A stretch of 64,000 bases of DNA. It comes from QHXQ01 sp963788965. Lineage in GTDB: Bacteria > Acidobacteriota > Blastocatellia > Pyrinomonadales > Pyrinomonadaceae. Below, in pieces: positions 25,771 to 33,945 of the stretch. Both the position numbers and the translations under genes were made by a program. The notes below the pieces were generated by a model. The model did no database searches and was not told the DNA's origin. It worked only from the letters and a program-made list of their open reading frames with translations. Where the stretch lies: assembly GCA_963788965.1 (NCBI GenBank), contig CAWBIK010000008.1, positions 124,001 to 188,000 on the forward strand, written 5' to 3'. Every line of letters begins with the position of its first letter. The stretch's first letter is position 1.

Positions 25771-25833
25771 GTTAAGCTCCTTTACCAGCGCGCCCTGACG
25801 CGCGCACCACACGCAGATTGATAGCTCATTTCA

Positions 25834-26214
25834 TCACGCCGGCCCGATTGCCCCGCGACAATTCGGCGTGCCGCAACCGCACGTAAAACTCAGACCCGCA
25901 CCGTCCGTCTCATAGTTGCTGGTGATCTCTTCACCGGCCGAGATGGCGCAAACGGCCACGTCGCAGAAGTCGCGCACCTCTGTATTGTGTGCGCACGAGT
26001 GGTTGACGTAACGCTCCGGCGGTTGCACGACGAACATGGACTCCGCATCGTAAGGATGAAGATAGGCCTGATCGACAGCGGGCAGATCGGTTACTTGCGC
26101 TCTGAGTACGCGCCGCGACACATCCCAGCGCAACACGACCTCGCCAACCGCAAACGCGCGCAGAGCATACACGCCCCGCTTGTGTATTTTCGACGGCCTG
26201 ATCTCCACGTCCAT
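25834..26214 (-). CDS. SET domain protein (putative lysine methyltransferase)
   Basis: This 126-residue protein is essentially one SET domain plus a post-SET motif. Visible landmarks are the N-terminal SKIHKRGVYALRAFAVGEVV (GRGVFA-like strand), the knot motif RYVNHSCAHNTEVRDF (canonical NHSC), EEITSNYETDG and the cysteine cluster CGCGTPNCRG. SET enzymes methylate lysines using S-adenosylmethionine. Small bacterial members act on unknown proteins, or on histone-like proteins in a few chlamydial and archaeal cases. The NHSC and the tyrosine of NYET are conserved, so activity is plausible. The DUF427 gene ends 14 bases upstream on the same strand, suggesting one operon. The start at 26214 matches the domain edge; a longer start would run into the neighbour. 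Confidence 0.82.
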   Translation of the reverse strand: MDVEIRPSKIHKRGVYALRAFAVGEVVLRWDVSRRVLRAQVTDLPAVDQAYLHPYDAESMFVVQPPERYVNHSCAHNTEVRDFCDVAVCAISAGEEITSNYETDGAGLSFTCGCGTPNCRGAIGPA

Positions 26215-26228
26215 CGGCTTAAGCCCGA

Positions 26229-26507
26229 TCACTCGACCTTGACGCCTTTCCAAAATGCCACGCGGCCTTTGATCTGCGCGGCCGCTTCTTTCGGCTCCGC
26301 GTAATACCACGCGGCGTCTTTGTTCACCTCGCCGTCCACCACCACATTGTAATAACTCGCCTGTCCTTTCCACGGGCAAGTCGTATGCGTGTCGCTCGGT
26401 TGGAAGTGTTCACTTTGCAACGCCGCCTGCGGAAAATAATGATTGCCTTCGACGACAATCGTATCATTACTCTCAGCCAGAACCGTGTCCCGCCAAACTG
26501 CACGCAT
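26229..26507 (-). CDS. DUF427 domain protein
   Basis: This 92-residue protein covers the whole DUF427 domain. Family motifs are MRAVWRDTVLAESNDTIVVEGNHYFP near the N-terminus, the hallmark TTCPWKGQASYYNV, and the end segment AAWYYAEPKEAAAQIKGRVAFWKGVKVE. DUF427 proteins are small beta-barrel cytoplasmic proteins of unknown biochemical role, found widely in bacteria and fungi. The gene is the first of a probable two-gene operon with the SET domain gene. Nothing appears truncated. Confidence 0.9.
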   Translation of the reverse strand: MRAVWRDTVLAESNDTIVVEGNHYFPQAALQSEHFQPSDTHTTCPWKGQASYYNVVVDGEVNKDAAWYYAEPKEAAAQIKGRVAFWKGVKVE

Positions 26508-26582
26508 CTTTGCACCTCTATCGTTTAGACTTGAACTTTGTGATCGGATTATAACCCGCCGGCACGATGGATAATACTCTCG

Positions 26583-27684
26583 TCAAGCGCGGCGTGCGCG
26601 CCCATGCGTCGCGGCCAGTTCACGACAAGCAACCGCGACGCGCGCCGCGACCGTCGCCTCGTCTTCATCGATGTTGGCAAAGAGTCGTAGCACTGCGGGC
26701 CAGTCCGGTCGCCGGTAGAAACGCAGCATCGCGTCGGGCGCGAAGTCATAATCATCACCCATCGGATAGATCAGTCCACGCACAACGAACTCGTGCAGAT
26801 CAGGCGCACCGTGATCTATGCCCGCCACGTAACCAGCCGGGCGGCCTGCTGTCACTGCATCGACAAGCACGCTTGAGTTGCCCGCAAGAATGATGTCGCA
26901 TGCTTCGATGTCGCGGCGCACGGCAATGTCATAACTACGACGCAGACGCGGCTCGTTGCGCGCCGCAAGCCACGCGTCGAGGCCCGGCCAGAGGTTCTTC
27001 GGATGCGGGCGCACGATGATATGCCCGACCCGCGCGTTGCCGAGGAGGCGCTCGACTAAGGCGCGCAGTCGTCTCTCGTTCACGTCCTTGCATAGAAATA
27101 TCCCGACGCTCAGCCGCGCGCTCAGCGACCCCACAGGCATCGGCGCATATTGTTGCTGTCGTCCATGAATCAGGACGCGCGCCAGCCGGCAGCCTTCCGC
27201 CACATACGTCCGTCGCGCCGCTTCACAATGCACCACTGCCAGATCGTATGTGAGCCGCGCGACGGGACGCACAGGCATGCCGTGCGTGACGAGCACGACG
27301 GGCACGCCACACTTGCGCGCCGCCAGATTGAACGCGATGCCGTGCGGGTTGCTGTGGTTCGACGTGACCGCGAGCCGGTAGCGCCCGCGCCGGAGGATGC
27401 GAACGTAACGCATGTAATAGCCGACAAGCTCGACCACGCGCAGCACCTTGAAGAAGTCGTGCCGCCGGTGCAGCCGCCGCGCAAGCCGCATGATGCGTCG
27501 CCACGTGGGCGCGAAACTCACAAACAACTCACACACGCTGCGGCGTCGGGCCGCAGTTTGAACCTTAACTCGCTCCAAGCCAACTCCGGCAGCAGCGCAG
27601 GCAACGACTCGATGGCCCGGCGTTCATTGCCGAGACGCGCGATCCAAAGAGCGCCGCTGCGACGATCAATAGGACGTACTTCAA
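26583..27684 (-). CDS. Capsule/CDP-glycerol-type glycosyltransferase-like protein (two frame breaks)
   Basis: The main frame (26583-about 27530) encodes a GT-B-like protein: TSNHSNPHGIAFNLAARKCGVPVVLVTHGM, VIHGR, VGHIIVRPHPKNLWPG and ACDIILAGNSSVLVDAVTAGRPAGYVAG. These resemble capsule-synthesis, CDP-glycerol glycerophosphotransferase and UDP-GlcNAc 2-epimerase-like folds. Coding character continues upstream through two single-base deletions (about 27530 and about 27667), adding RRSGALWIARLGNERRAIES and a TTG start at 27684 that overlaps the preceding stop as TTGA. The restored protein is about 367 residues. A sugar or polyol-phosphate transfer in surface polysaccharide assembly is inferred from its place in the kdsB operon. 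The breaks are probably sequencing errors, but decay cannot be excluded. The TTG start is tentative. Confidence 0.6.
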
Positions 27685-27929
27685 GAAAACTTCTTCAGCC
27701 CGCCGACGAGCGCAAGCGCGGCCGGCAGCGGCGTCGCGCGCGTCCGTTCGATCAAGGCTGACAGCAAGCGCAGGCTGCCGTGTTGGGCGATGACGTAGCG
27801 TGCGATCCCTGCGACTACTTCGGCCTCGTCGCAACGCAAGATGCTCTTGATGCCGCGACCGAGCAGCCACGCGCGTTCATCGTGCGCGCTTGCGTCGCCA
27901 CGTGCCCGCGTCATTGCAACTAGAGGCAT
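27681..27929 (-). CDS. Small protein of unknown function in the kdsB operon
   Basis: This 82-residue protein begins MPLVAMTRARGDASAHDERA and ends ALALVGGLKKFS. It has no signal peptide or membrane segment and is mostly helical, with LRCDEAEVVAGIARYVIAQHG and LRLLSALIERTRATPLP. I do not recognise it. It lies between the dehydrogenase (40 bases upstream) and the glycosyltransferase-like gene, whose probable TTG start overlaps its TGA. The tight spacing and continuous coding character make it a real gene. It could instead be a fragment of a larger protein broken by another indel, because its neighbours are both broken. Confidence 0.5.
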   Translation of the reverse strand: MPLVAMTRARGDASAHDERAWLLGRGIKSILRCDEAEVVAGIARYVIAQHGSLRLLSALIERTRATPLPAALALVGGLKKFS

Positions 27930-27969
27930 GAGCTTGCTTCAACTTTCGTGCGTCCTGCGCCCGCGCGCG

Positions 27970-28912
27970 TCATTGAGCTTCGCGCAGTGCTTTGATTAGA
28001 TTAACGATTGTCGCTTCGTGGACGCGCCTGCGGGCCGCGCGCCCGCTGTTCGCGTTGTGGGGCGCGAGCAGGCAATCGTCAAAGGTGCGCAGCGGACTAT
28101 CGACCGGGAGCGGTTCGCTCTCAAAGACATCGAGCGCGACGCCCGCTAGTCTGTGTTCGCCAAGCGCGGCGACGAGCGCCGCTTCGTCAATGACGGCTGC
28201 CGCGCGCCGTGTTGATGAGATAGGCCGTGTCTCGCATGAGCGCAAACTCTGCGCGGCCGATTAGATGAAACGAGGTCGGGTTGAGATCGCAATGCAGCGT
28301 GATGAAGTCGGCCTCGGCGAGCAACGCGTGCAGCGGCAGCATGCGTAGCTCAGTCTCGGCGATAAACGAAGCGGGCACAAGCACAGGATCAGTGCCGAGC
28401 ACCGTCATGCCGAACGCACGCGCGCGACGCACTACGGCCTTGCCGATGTGTCCAACGCCGATCACGCCGAGCGTGCATTCGCTCAACGCGACGGCGGCCG
28501 GCTTGGTCCACAAGCCGCGCCGTATATCTTGATCCATCCACGGCAGGCGGCGCGCGAAGCAGAGCACGTAGCCGAGCGCGGTGTCTGCCACCGAGTCCGT
28601 GAAGGCATTGGGCGTGTTGTATATCTTGATGCCGAGTTGCGCGGCCGCGCGCGTGTCGATGGAGTCGATGCCTGTGCCCCATTTGGCGAGCACCTTCAAG
28701 CGCGGGGCTGCGCGCAGCACGCGCTCGGTGAATTGATCGTCGCCGCAGATCGCGCCGTCAATCGGCCCGACGACGGTTAACAATTCCGCCTCGCTCAGTC
28801 GTTCGCGCACGGGCACTGTGACGAGTTCGATGCCTGCGGCTTCAAGGCGCGGCCGAAACTCGTCGAGCACCGGCAGCAGATACGGCGCGCTGATCAGCAC
28901 TCGCCACGTCAT
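27970..28912 (-). CDS. D-isomer specific 2-hydroxyacid dehydrogenase (frame break at 28195-28196)
   Basis: Two frames join into a 313-residue NAD-dependent dehydrogenase. The first part holds the catalytic-domain start and the Rossmann fold (LGVIGVGHIGKAVVRRARAFG, the GxGxxG loop) and ends TAYLINTARGS. The second continues VIDEAALVAALGEHRLAGVALDVFESEP and LLAPHNANSG. Removing one C at 28195-28196 gives INTARGSVIDEAAL, the expected family sequence. The catalytic Arg (TARG), Glu (ESEP) and His (PHNA) are all present. The ATG overlaps the kdsB stop as ATGA, so the two are translationally coupled. Family members reduce 2-keto acids to D-2-hydroxy acids. Next to kdsB, a role in making an acidic sugar or its precursor is inferred. 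Confidence 0.82.
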
Positions 28913-29694
28913 ATGCGCGTCGTCTCACGGGCGACAGGTTCGCCGTAGCGACGTATGAGCGGGTCTGCCTGCATGCGCGCCGCGACGAGGCGCAGGTCTG
29001 CGGGCGTGTCCACCGCATGCGTGTCCACGTCTGTCTCGACCAAACGCACGCGCTCGCCGTGTTCGAGCACACGCAGCATGTCGATTGACTCCGCGCGTTC
29101 GAGCGGGGTTGGCGCGAGCCGCGCGAACGTGCGCAGGAAATCAGACCGGAAGGGAATCACGCACACTTGCTTGAAGATCTGCGGCCGGTCGGCGTTAGCA
29201 AAGTTGATGGCGGGGATCGGCGCGCGTGAAAAATAGAGGGCATCGCCTCGCACGTTCAGCACGACCTTGATGGTGTTTGGATCGATGTACTCTTGCTCGC
29301 TGCCGATGCGTCGTACTAAGTTCACACACTTGACGGTCGCATCCTGAAGCATAGGCGCGACGGCGGCGGCGATCATCTCCGGCGTGATCATCGGCTCGTC
29401 GCCTTGAATCATCACAACGATGTCGGCCGCGATGCGCTCGGCGGCCTCTGCCACACGATCACTGGCCCGTTCATGCGCCGCCGAAGTCATCAAGACGTTG
29501 CCGCCGAAGCCTGCGACGACGGCCCTGATCTCTTCATCGCACGTCGCCACGTAAACCGCGTCGAGGCACGCGCACAACGCGGCGCGCCGCACGACGTGCT
29601 CGATCATAGGTCGGCCAAGCAGAGACGCCAGCGGCTTGCCCGGAAACCGGGACGAACCCATCCGCGCCGGAATCACTGCGACAAGCCGCATCAT
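28909..29694 (-). CDS. kdsB: 3-deoxy-manno-octulosonate cytidylyltransferase (CMP-Kdo synthetase)
   Basis: This 261-residue cytoplasmic enzyme activates Kdo, or a related 3-deoxy acid, with CTP. Signature motifs are VAVIPARMGSSRFPGKPL (nucleotide-binding N-terminus), IEHVVRRA, ATCDEEI, MTSAAHERASDRVAEA (the SGTDRVAE equivalent), IVVMIQGDEPMI and YFSRAPIP. All match the KdsB/SpsF cytidylyltransferase family. The length is normal. The start is 29694 (MM) or 29691. It leads a tight operon with a 2-hydroxyacid dehydrogenase, an unknown 82-residue protein and a glycosyltransferase-like protein; kdsA, kdsD and waaA are not here. This suggests a dedicated Kdo-like surface glycan, in addition to or instead of lipopolysaccharide core. 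Confidence 0.88.
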   Translation of the reverse strand: MMRLVAVIPARMGSSRFPGKPLASLLGRPMIEHVVRRAALCACLDAVYVATCDEEIRAVVAGFGGNVLMTSAAHERASDRVAEAAERIAADIVVMIQGDEPMITPEMIAAAVAPMLQDATVKCVNLVRRIGSEQEYIDPNTIKVVLNVRGDALYFSRAPIPAINFANADRPQIFKQVCVIPFRSDFLRTFARLAPTPLERAESIDMLRVLEHGERVRLVETDVDTHAVDTPADLRLVAARMQADPLIRRYGEPVARETTRI

Positions 29695-29711
29695 CGCGCA
29701 TCTGTGGAACG

Positions 29712-31193
29712 TTACATTATGTGTTCTAAGTCAGCTTCAAACAGACGCACAGCAGGCTTGAGGTTGACATCATTGGCGGCCGGCCGCAGCTTAAACCAAT
29801 GGCGCACAAAGTTGCTCGCGCTCAAGCCTAGCGCCGCGTCGAGTGTGCATAGCCTGCGTGTGAGTTCGCGGTGCAAGGCACGCTCGAAGATGCGTTCGAT
29901 CTCGGCGCGGGCTTGATCCAACCCTTCAACGAATGTCGTCTCCAAATCCTGCCCGTCGCGCGCGCGCCGCCATGCAAACTCATACAGGCGCAGTCGTCCT
30001 TCATCCTCGACGTTGCCGGTGACGACGACGACAAGATGCGTCGCCTCAGTCTCCGCGACAGTCGCAGCGATGCGCCGACTGAACGCCGGGGTCAAGTCGC
30101 CGTCCTTCGTGACGAACAGGAAAGAGCGGCCGCAGACATCGGCGGCCAGATAAGCCTCGCCGTGCGCGGACACGGGTCCGGTCGCAATCTCACTGTCCGG
30201 CACGCCCAACGCACGGACGATCTGATACACGCGATTATTCAACCAACTGCTGTCGGCCAACAACGCGACCGCGAGCCGGGTCGGGTTGAACGTTTCTTCG
30301 ACCACCTCGTCCGCCACAGGCGCGGCACACAGGCTGCACTTGGCCTTGCTGATCGTGATGGCCGCGAGCGCGTCCGGCGAAGGCAGATCAAACAGTGCGT
30401 GCCCGGACTGCCGACAACTCACGCGCACCTCGCGTTCCAGCAATCCGGCGTCGAACATCTGCGCCATAGAGACGCCGCCCAGTCTGTCGGCTTCGGCGAA
30501 CAGCCAGCGCGGCGAGTAACCTTCGCGGCGCATCTCCTGCACGCGCCGCAGAAACAGCCGCACCGTCTGTTCTTCCATCAACTCGGCGGCACGCATCAGA
30601 CCACGCGCGCCGCTCCGGCACTTAGCCGCGACGGCGAAGTCGGTCGGCTGCGTGGCAATGAAGCGTGCCAACCCCTGCGCCGACGTGTGCGCGCCCGACT
30701 GCCAGCGCGAGATAGCCGCAACTTCATCTGCCGCCAGACCGCCAACACTCTCGACGCCTCTGCCAATCTCAACTAAAGCTGCGTCCACAGCACGACAGAA
30801 GCCGTCGAGTTTTACCAACGGCTCTAACGTCGCGTCGCTATAAATGAGGCCCGCGCTAACGCCCGCCTCCGCGCTCGCCCCGAACACGAGAAAGAACACG
30901 CAGTCGTCGCTGCAAAAGAGTTCGCCCGGTGAATATGCGCCGTCGTTCTCGGCCCGATGCCCTGCGGCACACTGACGTTCAAACTCCGTCGCGGCCGATG
31001 CGATAAACTCAGCGTCGCCGCGCCCGGCCACAAGTAACTCAAAACAGCGCCGCCGCGCCGCACGGATGAGCGCGTTAAACTGCTTCGCCTTGAGCGCGTC
31101 CAACAGCCGCAGCCGTTCCGGCTCGGTCAAGCAGAGCGCCAGCCTGTTACTTCGGATGAATAACATCTCTATGCAACGTGCGCGCAGACGCAA
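29712..31193 (-). CDS. Hypothetical cytoplasmic protein
   Basis: This protein has 493 residues if it starts at 31193, or 484 from the second ATG at 31166 (MLFIRSNRL), which may be the true start. I do not recognise a family. There is no signal peptide or membrane segment. A CxxC pair (KAKCSLCAAP, near 300) hints at a small metal site, and other cysteines (RRRCFELL, LFCSDDCVFF, FERQC) are scattered. The middle repeats helical segments such as LFLRRVQEMRREGYSPRWLFAEADRLGG. The gene precedes kdsB by 17 bases on the same strand, so it may belong to the saccharide operon. Codon and base use match the neighbours. Confidence 0.6.
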   Translation of the reverse strand: MRLRARCIEMLFIRSNRLALCLTEPERLRLLDALKAKQFNALIRAARRRCFELLVAGRGDAEFIASAATEFERQCAAGHRAENDGAYSPGELFCSDDCVFFLVFGASAEAGVSAGLIYSDATLEPLVKLDGFCRAVDAALVEIGRGVESVGGLAADEVAAISRWQSGAHTSAQGLARFIATQPTDFAVAAKCRSGARGLMRAAELMEEQTVRLFLRRVQEMRREGYSPRWLFAEADRLGGVSMAQMFDAGLLEREVRVSCRQSGHALFDLPSPDALAAITISKAKCSLCAAPVADEVVEETFNPTRLAVALLADSSWLNNRVYQIVRALGVPDSEIATGPVSAHGEAYLAADVCGRSFLFVTKDGDLTPAFSRRIAATVAETEATHLVVVVTGNVEDEGRLRLYEFAWRRARDGQDLETTFVEGLDQARAEIERIFERALHRELTRRLCTLDAALGLSASNFVRHWFKLRPAANDVNLKPAVRLFEADLEHIM

Positions 31194-31225
31194 TCCAGCG
31201 CGTGGGCTTTAAGGATGCAGATTTA

Positions 31226-31260
31226 ATCGATCAGCAGTATCGATCAGCAGTTTGATCAGC
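31226..31260. repeat. Short tandem repeat of a 13-base unit
   Basis: ATCGATCAGCAGT occurs twice in direct tandem (31226-31251), followed by a partial third copy. The last bases include the stop region of the TonB-like gene that ends at 31256. Confidence 0.7.
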
Positions 31261-31804
31261 GTTCCACTGTAATCTTCAACGTATCGCTGCCGGTGAAGTT
31301 GTCCGAGTAGCGATGCTGCATCGCCAGCTTGAGCGCCTGTGCCTCGTAGCCGCTCGCGCCGGGACGCGAGTTCAACACGCGCGCCCCGGTCACCTGTCCG
31401 TTCTTCACGCGCATGCGAACACGCACAACGTACCCATCGGACGCAGCCGCACCGCCGCCGCTCTTTTGTGCGTCGGCAACCGCTGCCGCATCCGGCGCGG
31501 GTGGCTGCGTTGGTTGCGCCGCGTCGGCCGACTGCGCGGCAGCTACCTGCGTGTTATTAACGGCGGGCGCGGCCGCTGCCCGCGTTGCTTCATTAACCGG
31601 CGTGCTCTTGACTTCATTTGCCTGCGGCTGAGATCGGGCCGGGGCGAGCATTGGGCCGTAGGCAACTTGCAAGATCGTGACGAGAATCAGACCAACCAGA
31701 AAGCTGATGATGAGCGTGTAGATCAAACGCTCGCGCGAGAAGCGCCGCGCGGTGGAGACGATAGCCGTCTCCACTGCGGTCAGGCGTTCGACCAGCGGGG
31801 CCAT
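31256..31804 (-). CDS. Membrane-anchored protein with TonB-like C-terminus
   Basis: This 182-residue protein has one membrane segment (YTLIISFLVGLILVTILQVAYG, about 29-50), a long Ala/Pro/Gln-rich linker (PQANEVKSTPVNEATRAAAA to PPAPDAAAVADAQK), and a C-terminal domain VVRVRMRVKNGQVTGARVLNSRPG plus YEAQALKLAMQHRYSDNF. That last arrangement (motif with G then AALxxAxxWxF) resembles TonB/energy-transduction C-terminal domains, though the usual terminal residues are divergent. Its start overlaps the end of the DUF4388 gene by 25 bases, so the two are coupled. No ExbB/ExbD or TonB-dependent receptor is in the window. A role in periplasm-spanning force transmission is speculation. Confidence 0.65.
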   Translation of the reverse strand: MAPLVERLTAVETAIVSTARRFSRERLIYTLIISFLVGLILVTILQVAYGPMLAPARSQPQANEVKSTPVNEATRAAAAPAVNNTQVAAAQSADAAQPTQPPAPDAAAVADAQKSGGGAAASDGYVVRVRMRVKNGQVTGARVLNSRPGASGYEAQALKLAMQHRYSDNFTGSDTLKITVER

Positions 31805-32244
31805 GATTCGGCCGGGACGGGCGCGAGTTGAAGCGGTGCGTTCTGCGGCTGCGCGGGCAGCGCCGACGGTGCAGGCAAGCCCCCGCCCGTTACGCTTAGC
31901 TCCGATAGACCAGCACGACGCGGGGCTTCCACCAAGTCCCAGATGAATTTTTGTTCCTGCTTGTCGATGCTCCGCTCAGGCGGGCGGACGAGCGGATTGA
32001 AGTTGAAGGCTGCGCCGCGCAGAGCAAGGGCCGCGTACAGCGCCTCAAGTCCGCGCAGCGTTCCGAGTTGTGCGGCGACCAGTTGCCCGTCCTCGAAAAA
32101 AAATGAACCGGGCGCGTCGTCATATTCAACCTGTAGCCGGCCGGACTTACGCTGCATGCGTAAGGTTCTGATGATGTCAGGCAGCGGTTGGTCGTCCAAG
32201 TGACCCGTCAACACAACGAACTGCGTGCGCTCTATGTTTTCCAA
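31780..32244 (-). CDS. DUF4388 (PATAN-type) domain protein
   Basis: This 154-residue protein covers a DUF4388 domain at about 8-110: VVLTGHLDDQPLPDIIRTLRMQRKSGRLQVEYDD, FFFEDGQLVAAQLGTLRGLEALYAALALRGAAFNF. Such domains are frequent in Acidobacteria, Myxococcota and cyanobacteria, often in gliding or pilus-related regulators. The C-terminal 35 residues are Pro/Ala-rich and may be a flexible tether. It lies upstream of and overlaps the membrane TonB-like gene. The pair could form a cytoplasmic-to-envelope signalling unit, though this is inferred only from gene order. The start at 32244 fits the domain edge. Confidence 0.75.
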   Translation of the reverse strand: MENIERTQFVVLTGHLDDQPLPDIIRTLRMQRKSGRLQVEYDDAPGSFFFEDGQLVAAQLGTLRGLEALYAALALRGAAFNFNPLVRPPERSIDKQEQKFIWDLVEAPRRAGLSELSVTGGGLPAPSALPAQPQNAPLQLAPVPAESWPRWSNA

Positions 32245-32547
32245 GGCCCGATTCCCTAACCGCCAAGATACGACCCACGCGTTGTGCGCCTTCGTTCAGC
32301 TACATGACCACGCGACTACAACAAATTGTAGTCGTCGCGCAAAATACCACCACAAAAAGTGTGAGTCAATCGCTATCAGTCGTTACCGGCTCGCGTGCGC
32401 CGGGTACAGCAAACGGCGACGGGTCGCTCGTCGTCGGCCCGTAATCGCACAAGCTGATATGTGCTGACTGACTAACGCGCGGTGCGGTTCATCATTCCGC
32501 ATTCATCATTTCCCGATCTTACTTTATAATCCCAAGTTTGAACGCGT
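32245..32547. other. Intergenic region between divergent genes
   Basis: These 303 bases hold a 9-bp perfect palindrome with a 4-base loop (cgactacaa / ttgtagtcg, 32313-32334), heptamer-like units near 32494-32514 (attccgc, attcatc, atttccc) and a TATAAT at 32525-32530. No gene is seen. Confidence 0.55.
32525..32530 (+). promoter_or_regulatory. -10 element for the GAF-PP2C gene
   Basis: A perfect TATAAT ends 17 bases before the ATG at 32548. A -35 box is not evident. The leader would be only about 10 bases long and has no ribosome binding site. Confidence 0.45.
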
Positions 32548-33858
32548 ATGGCTGAACATCTCACAGAAGCGACGGGCGTGCCGGCGGCAAAGCTGACCAC
32601 AGAGGCCAAGCTGCGTCTGCTGCTCGAAATCACCAAGAAGATCAGTCGCTCGTTCGATGTGGACGAGGTGTTGAACCTTGTGATGGACACGCTCGGCACG
32701 CTCATTCCTTACGACGCTGCCGGTATCTACATGATCCATTGCGGGCAGCGGCGCGACGGGCACGATACGGAGTCGCCGGAGTTGCGCGGCTTTTCAACCA
32801 CGTCGCTACGCGGTTATGACATAGGCGAGTTGGCCGGGCTGCACTTGAAAGTCGGCGAGGGTTTGATCGGCACGGTGGCGCAGACGGGCGAGCCGATCAT
32901 CGTCGCGGATGTGAGTCAGGACACGCGTTATATCAACGCGCGGAAAGAAACCTGCTCGGAGATGGTGTCCCCGATCATCTCGAACGAGGAAGTGATCGGC
33001 GTCTTCGATCTGGAAAGCGACCGCTTGAACGCTTACACCGAAGATGATCTGGACATGCTGTTGCTGCTGGCGTCGCAGGTTGCAATCATCATCGAGAAGG
33101 CGATGCTGCACGAGCAGCGGATGGAGAAGCGGCGGCTCGAAGCACAATTAGAGATCGCGCGGCAGGTACAGTTGGAACTCTTGCCCGCCCATGACCCGGA
33201 ACTAGAGGGCTTCGACATCAGCGCCTACAACTTCTCAACCGAAGAAGTCTCAGGCGACTACTACGACTTCGTTAAACTTCACGAGGACAACTTGGGCCTT
33301 GTCATCGCCGACGTATCCGGCAAGGGCGTGCCCGCCGCGCTGTTGATGGCGTTCCTGCGCGCCAGCTTGCGCGCCGCGCTGCACACCGGCTACGCGCCGA
33401 ACATCTCGATGGCCAAGGCCAACTATCTGCTCTGGGAGTCGATTGAGAATAACCAGTTCGTCACAGTCTTCTACGGCGTGCTGGACGCGACCAACAAGAC
33501 GCTCGCTTATGCCAACGCCGGCCACAATCCGCCGCTCCTGTTAGACGCGGACGGGCAAGCGCGCTTCATCGAGCGCGGCGGTTTGCCGCTCGGCATGTTC
33601 CGCGACACGCGTTATTACGACTACTATCTGCCGATTGAAGAAGGGCAACTGCTCGTGCTTTACACGGACGGACTGGTCGAGGCGGCCAATGCTGCGGGCA
33701 TCGAGTACGGGCGCGAACGACTCGCCGTGCAGGTGCGCGCCGGCCGCGACCTGAGCGCAAAGGAACTGATCAAGTTCATCTACGCGGACATGCTCGACTG
33801 GACTGAAGGGCGCGGCGCGGGCGACGACGTAACGTTCGTTGTCGTCAAAGCACTATGA
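32548..33858 (+). CDS. GAF domain plus PP2C-type (SpoIIE/RsbU-like) serine phosphatase
   Basis: This 436-residue cytoplasmic regulator has an N-terminal GAF domain (about 20-190: LLLEITKKISRSFDVDEVLNLV, VGEGLIGTVAQTGEPIIVADV, IGVFDLESDRLNAYTEDDLDML). A coiled coil follows (EQRMEKRRLEAQLEIARQVQ), then a PPM phosphatase domain with metal-binding motifs EEVSGDYYDF, IADVSGKGVPAALLMAFLRA, YANAGHNPPLLL and LYTDGLVEA. It resembles RsbU-type phosphatases that activate partner-switching modules by dephosphorylating an STAS anti-anti-sigma factor; no STAS or RsbW gene adjoins it here. The GAF domain probably binds a small ligand. A 33-bp inverted repeat with a T-run closes the gene. Confidence 0.92.
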   Translation: MAEHLTEATGVPAAKLTTEAKLRLLLEITKKISRSFDVDEVLNLVMDTLGTLIPYDAAGIYMIHCGQRRDGHDTESPELRGFSTTSLRGYDIGELAGLHLKVGEGLIGTVAQTGEPIIVADVSQDTRYINARKETCSEMVSPIISNEEVIGVFDLESDRLNAYTEDDLDMLLLLASQVAIIIEKAMLHEQRMEKRRLEAQLEIARQVQLELLPAHDPELEGFDISAYNFSTEEVSGDYYDFVKLHEDNLGLVIADVSGKGVPAALLMAFLRASLRAALHTGYAPNISMAKANYLLWESIENNQFVTVFYGVLDATNKTLAYANAGHNPPLLLDADGQARFIERGGLPLGMFRDTRYYDYYLPIEEGQLLVLYTDGLVEAANAAGIEYGRERLAVQVRAGRDLSAKELIKFIYADMLDWTEGRGAGDDVTFVVVKAL

Positions 33859-33860
33859 TG

Positions 33861-33944
33861 AATTGCGGAGTGCGGATTTCGGAATGCGGATTAGAAAGAC
33901 AACTGTTTCTTTAATCCGCATTCCGAAATCCGCACTCCGCAATT
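33861..33944. terminator. 33-bp perfect heptamer inverted repeat between convergent genes
   Basis: The left arm 33861-33893 is made of heptamers TTGCGGA, GTGCGGA, TTTCGGA, ATGCGGA. It pairs perfectly with 33912-33944 and is followed by TTTTT. It separates the phosphatase gene from a convergent small gene and probably terminates both. Confidence 0.8.
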
Positions 33945-33945
33945 T

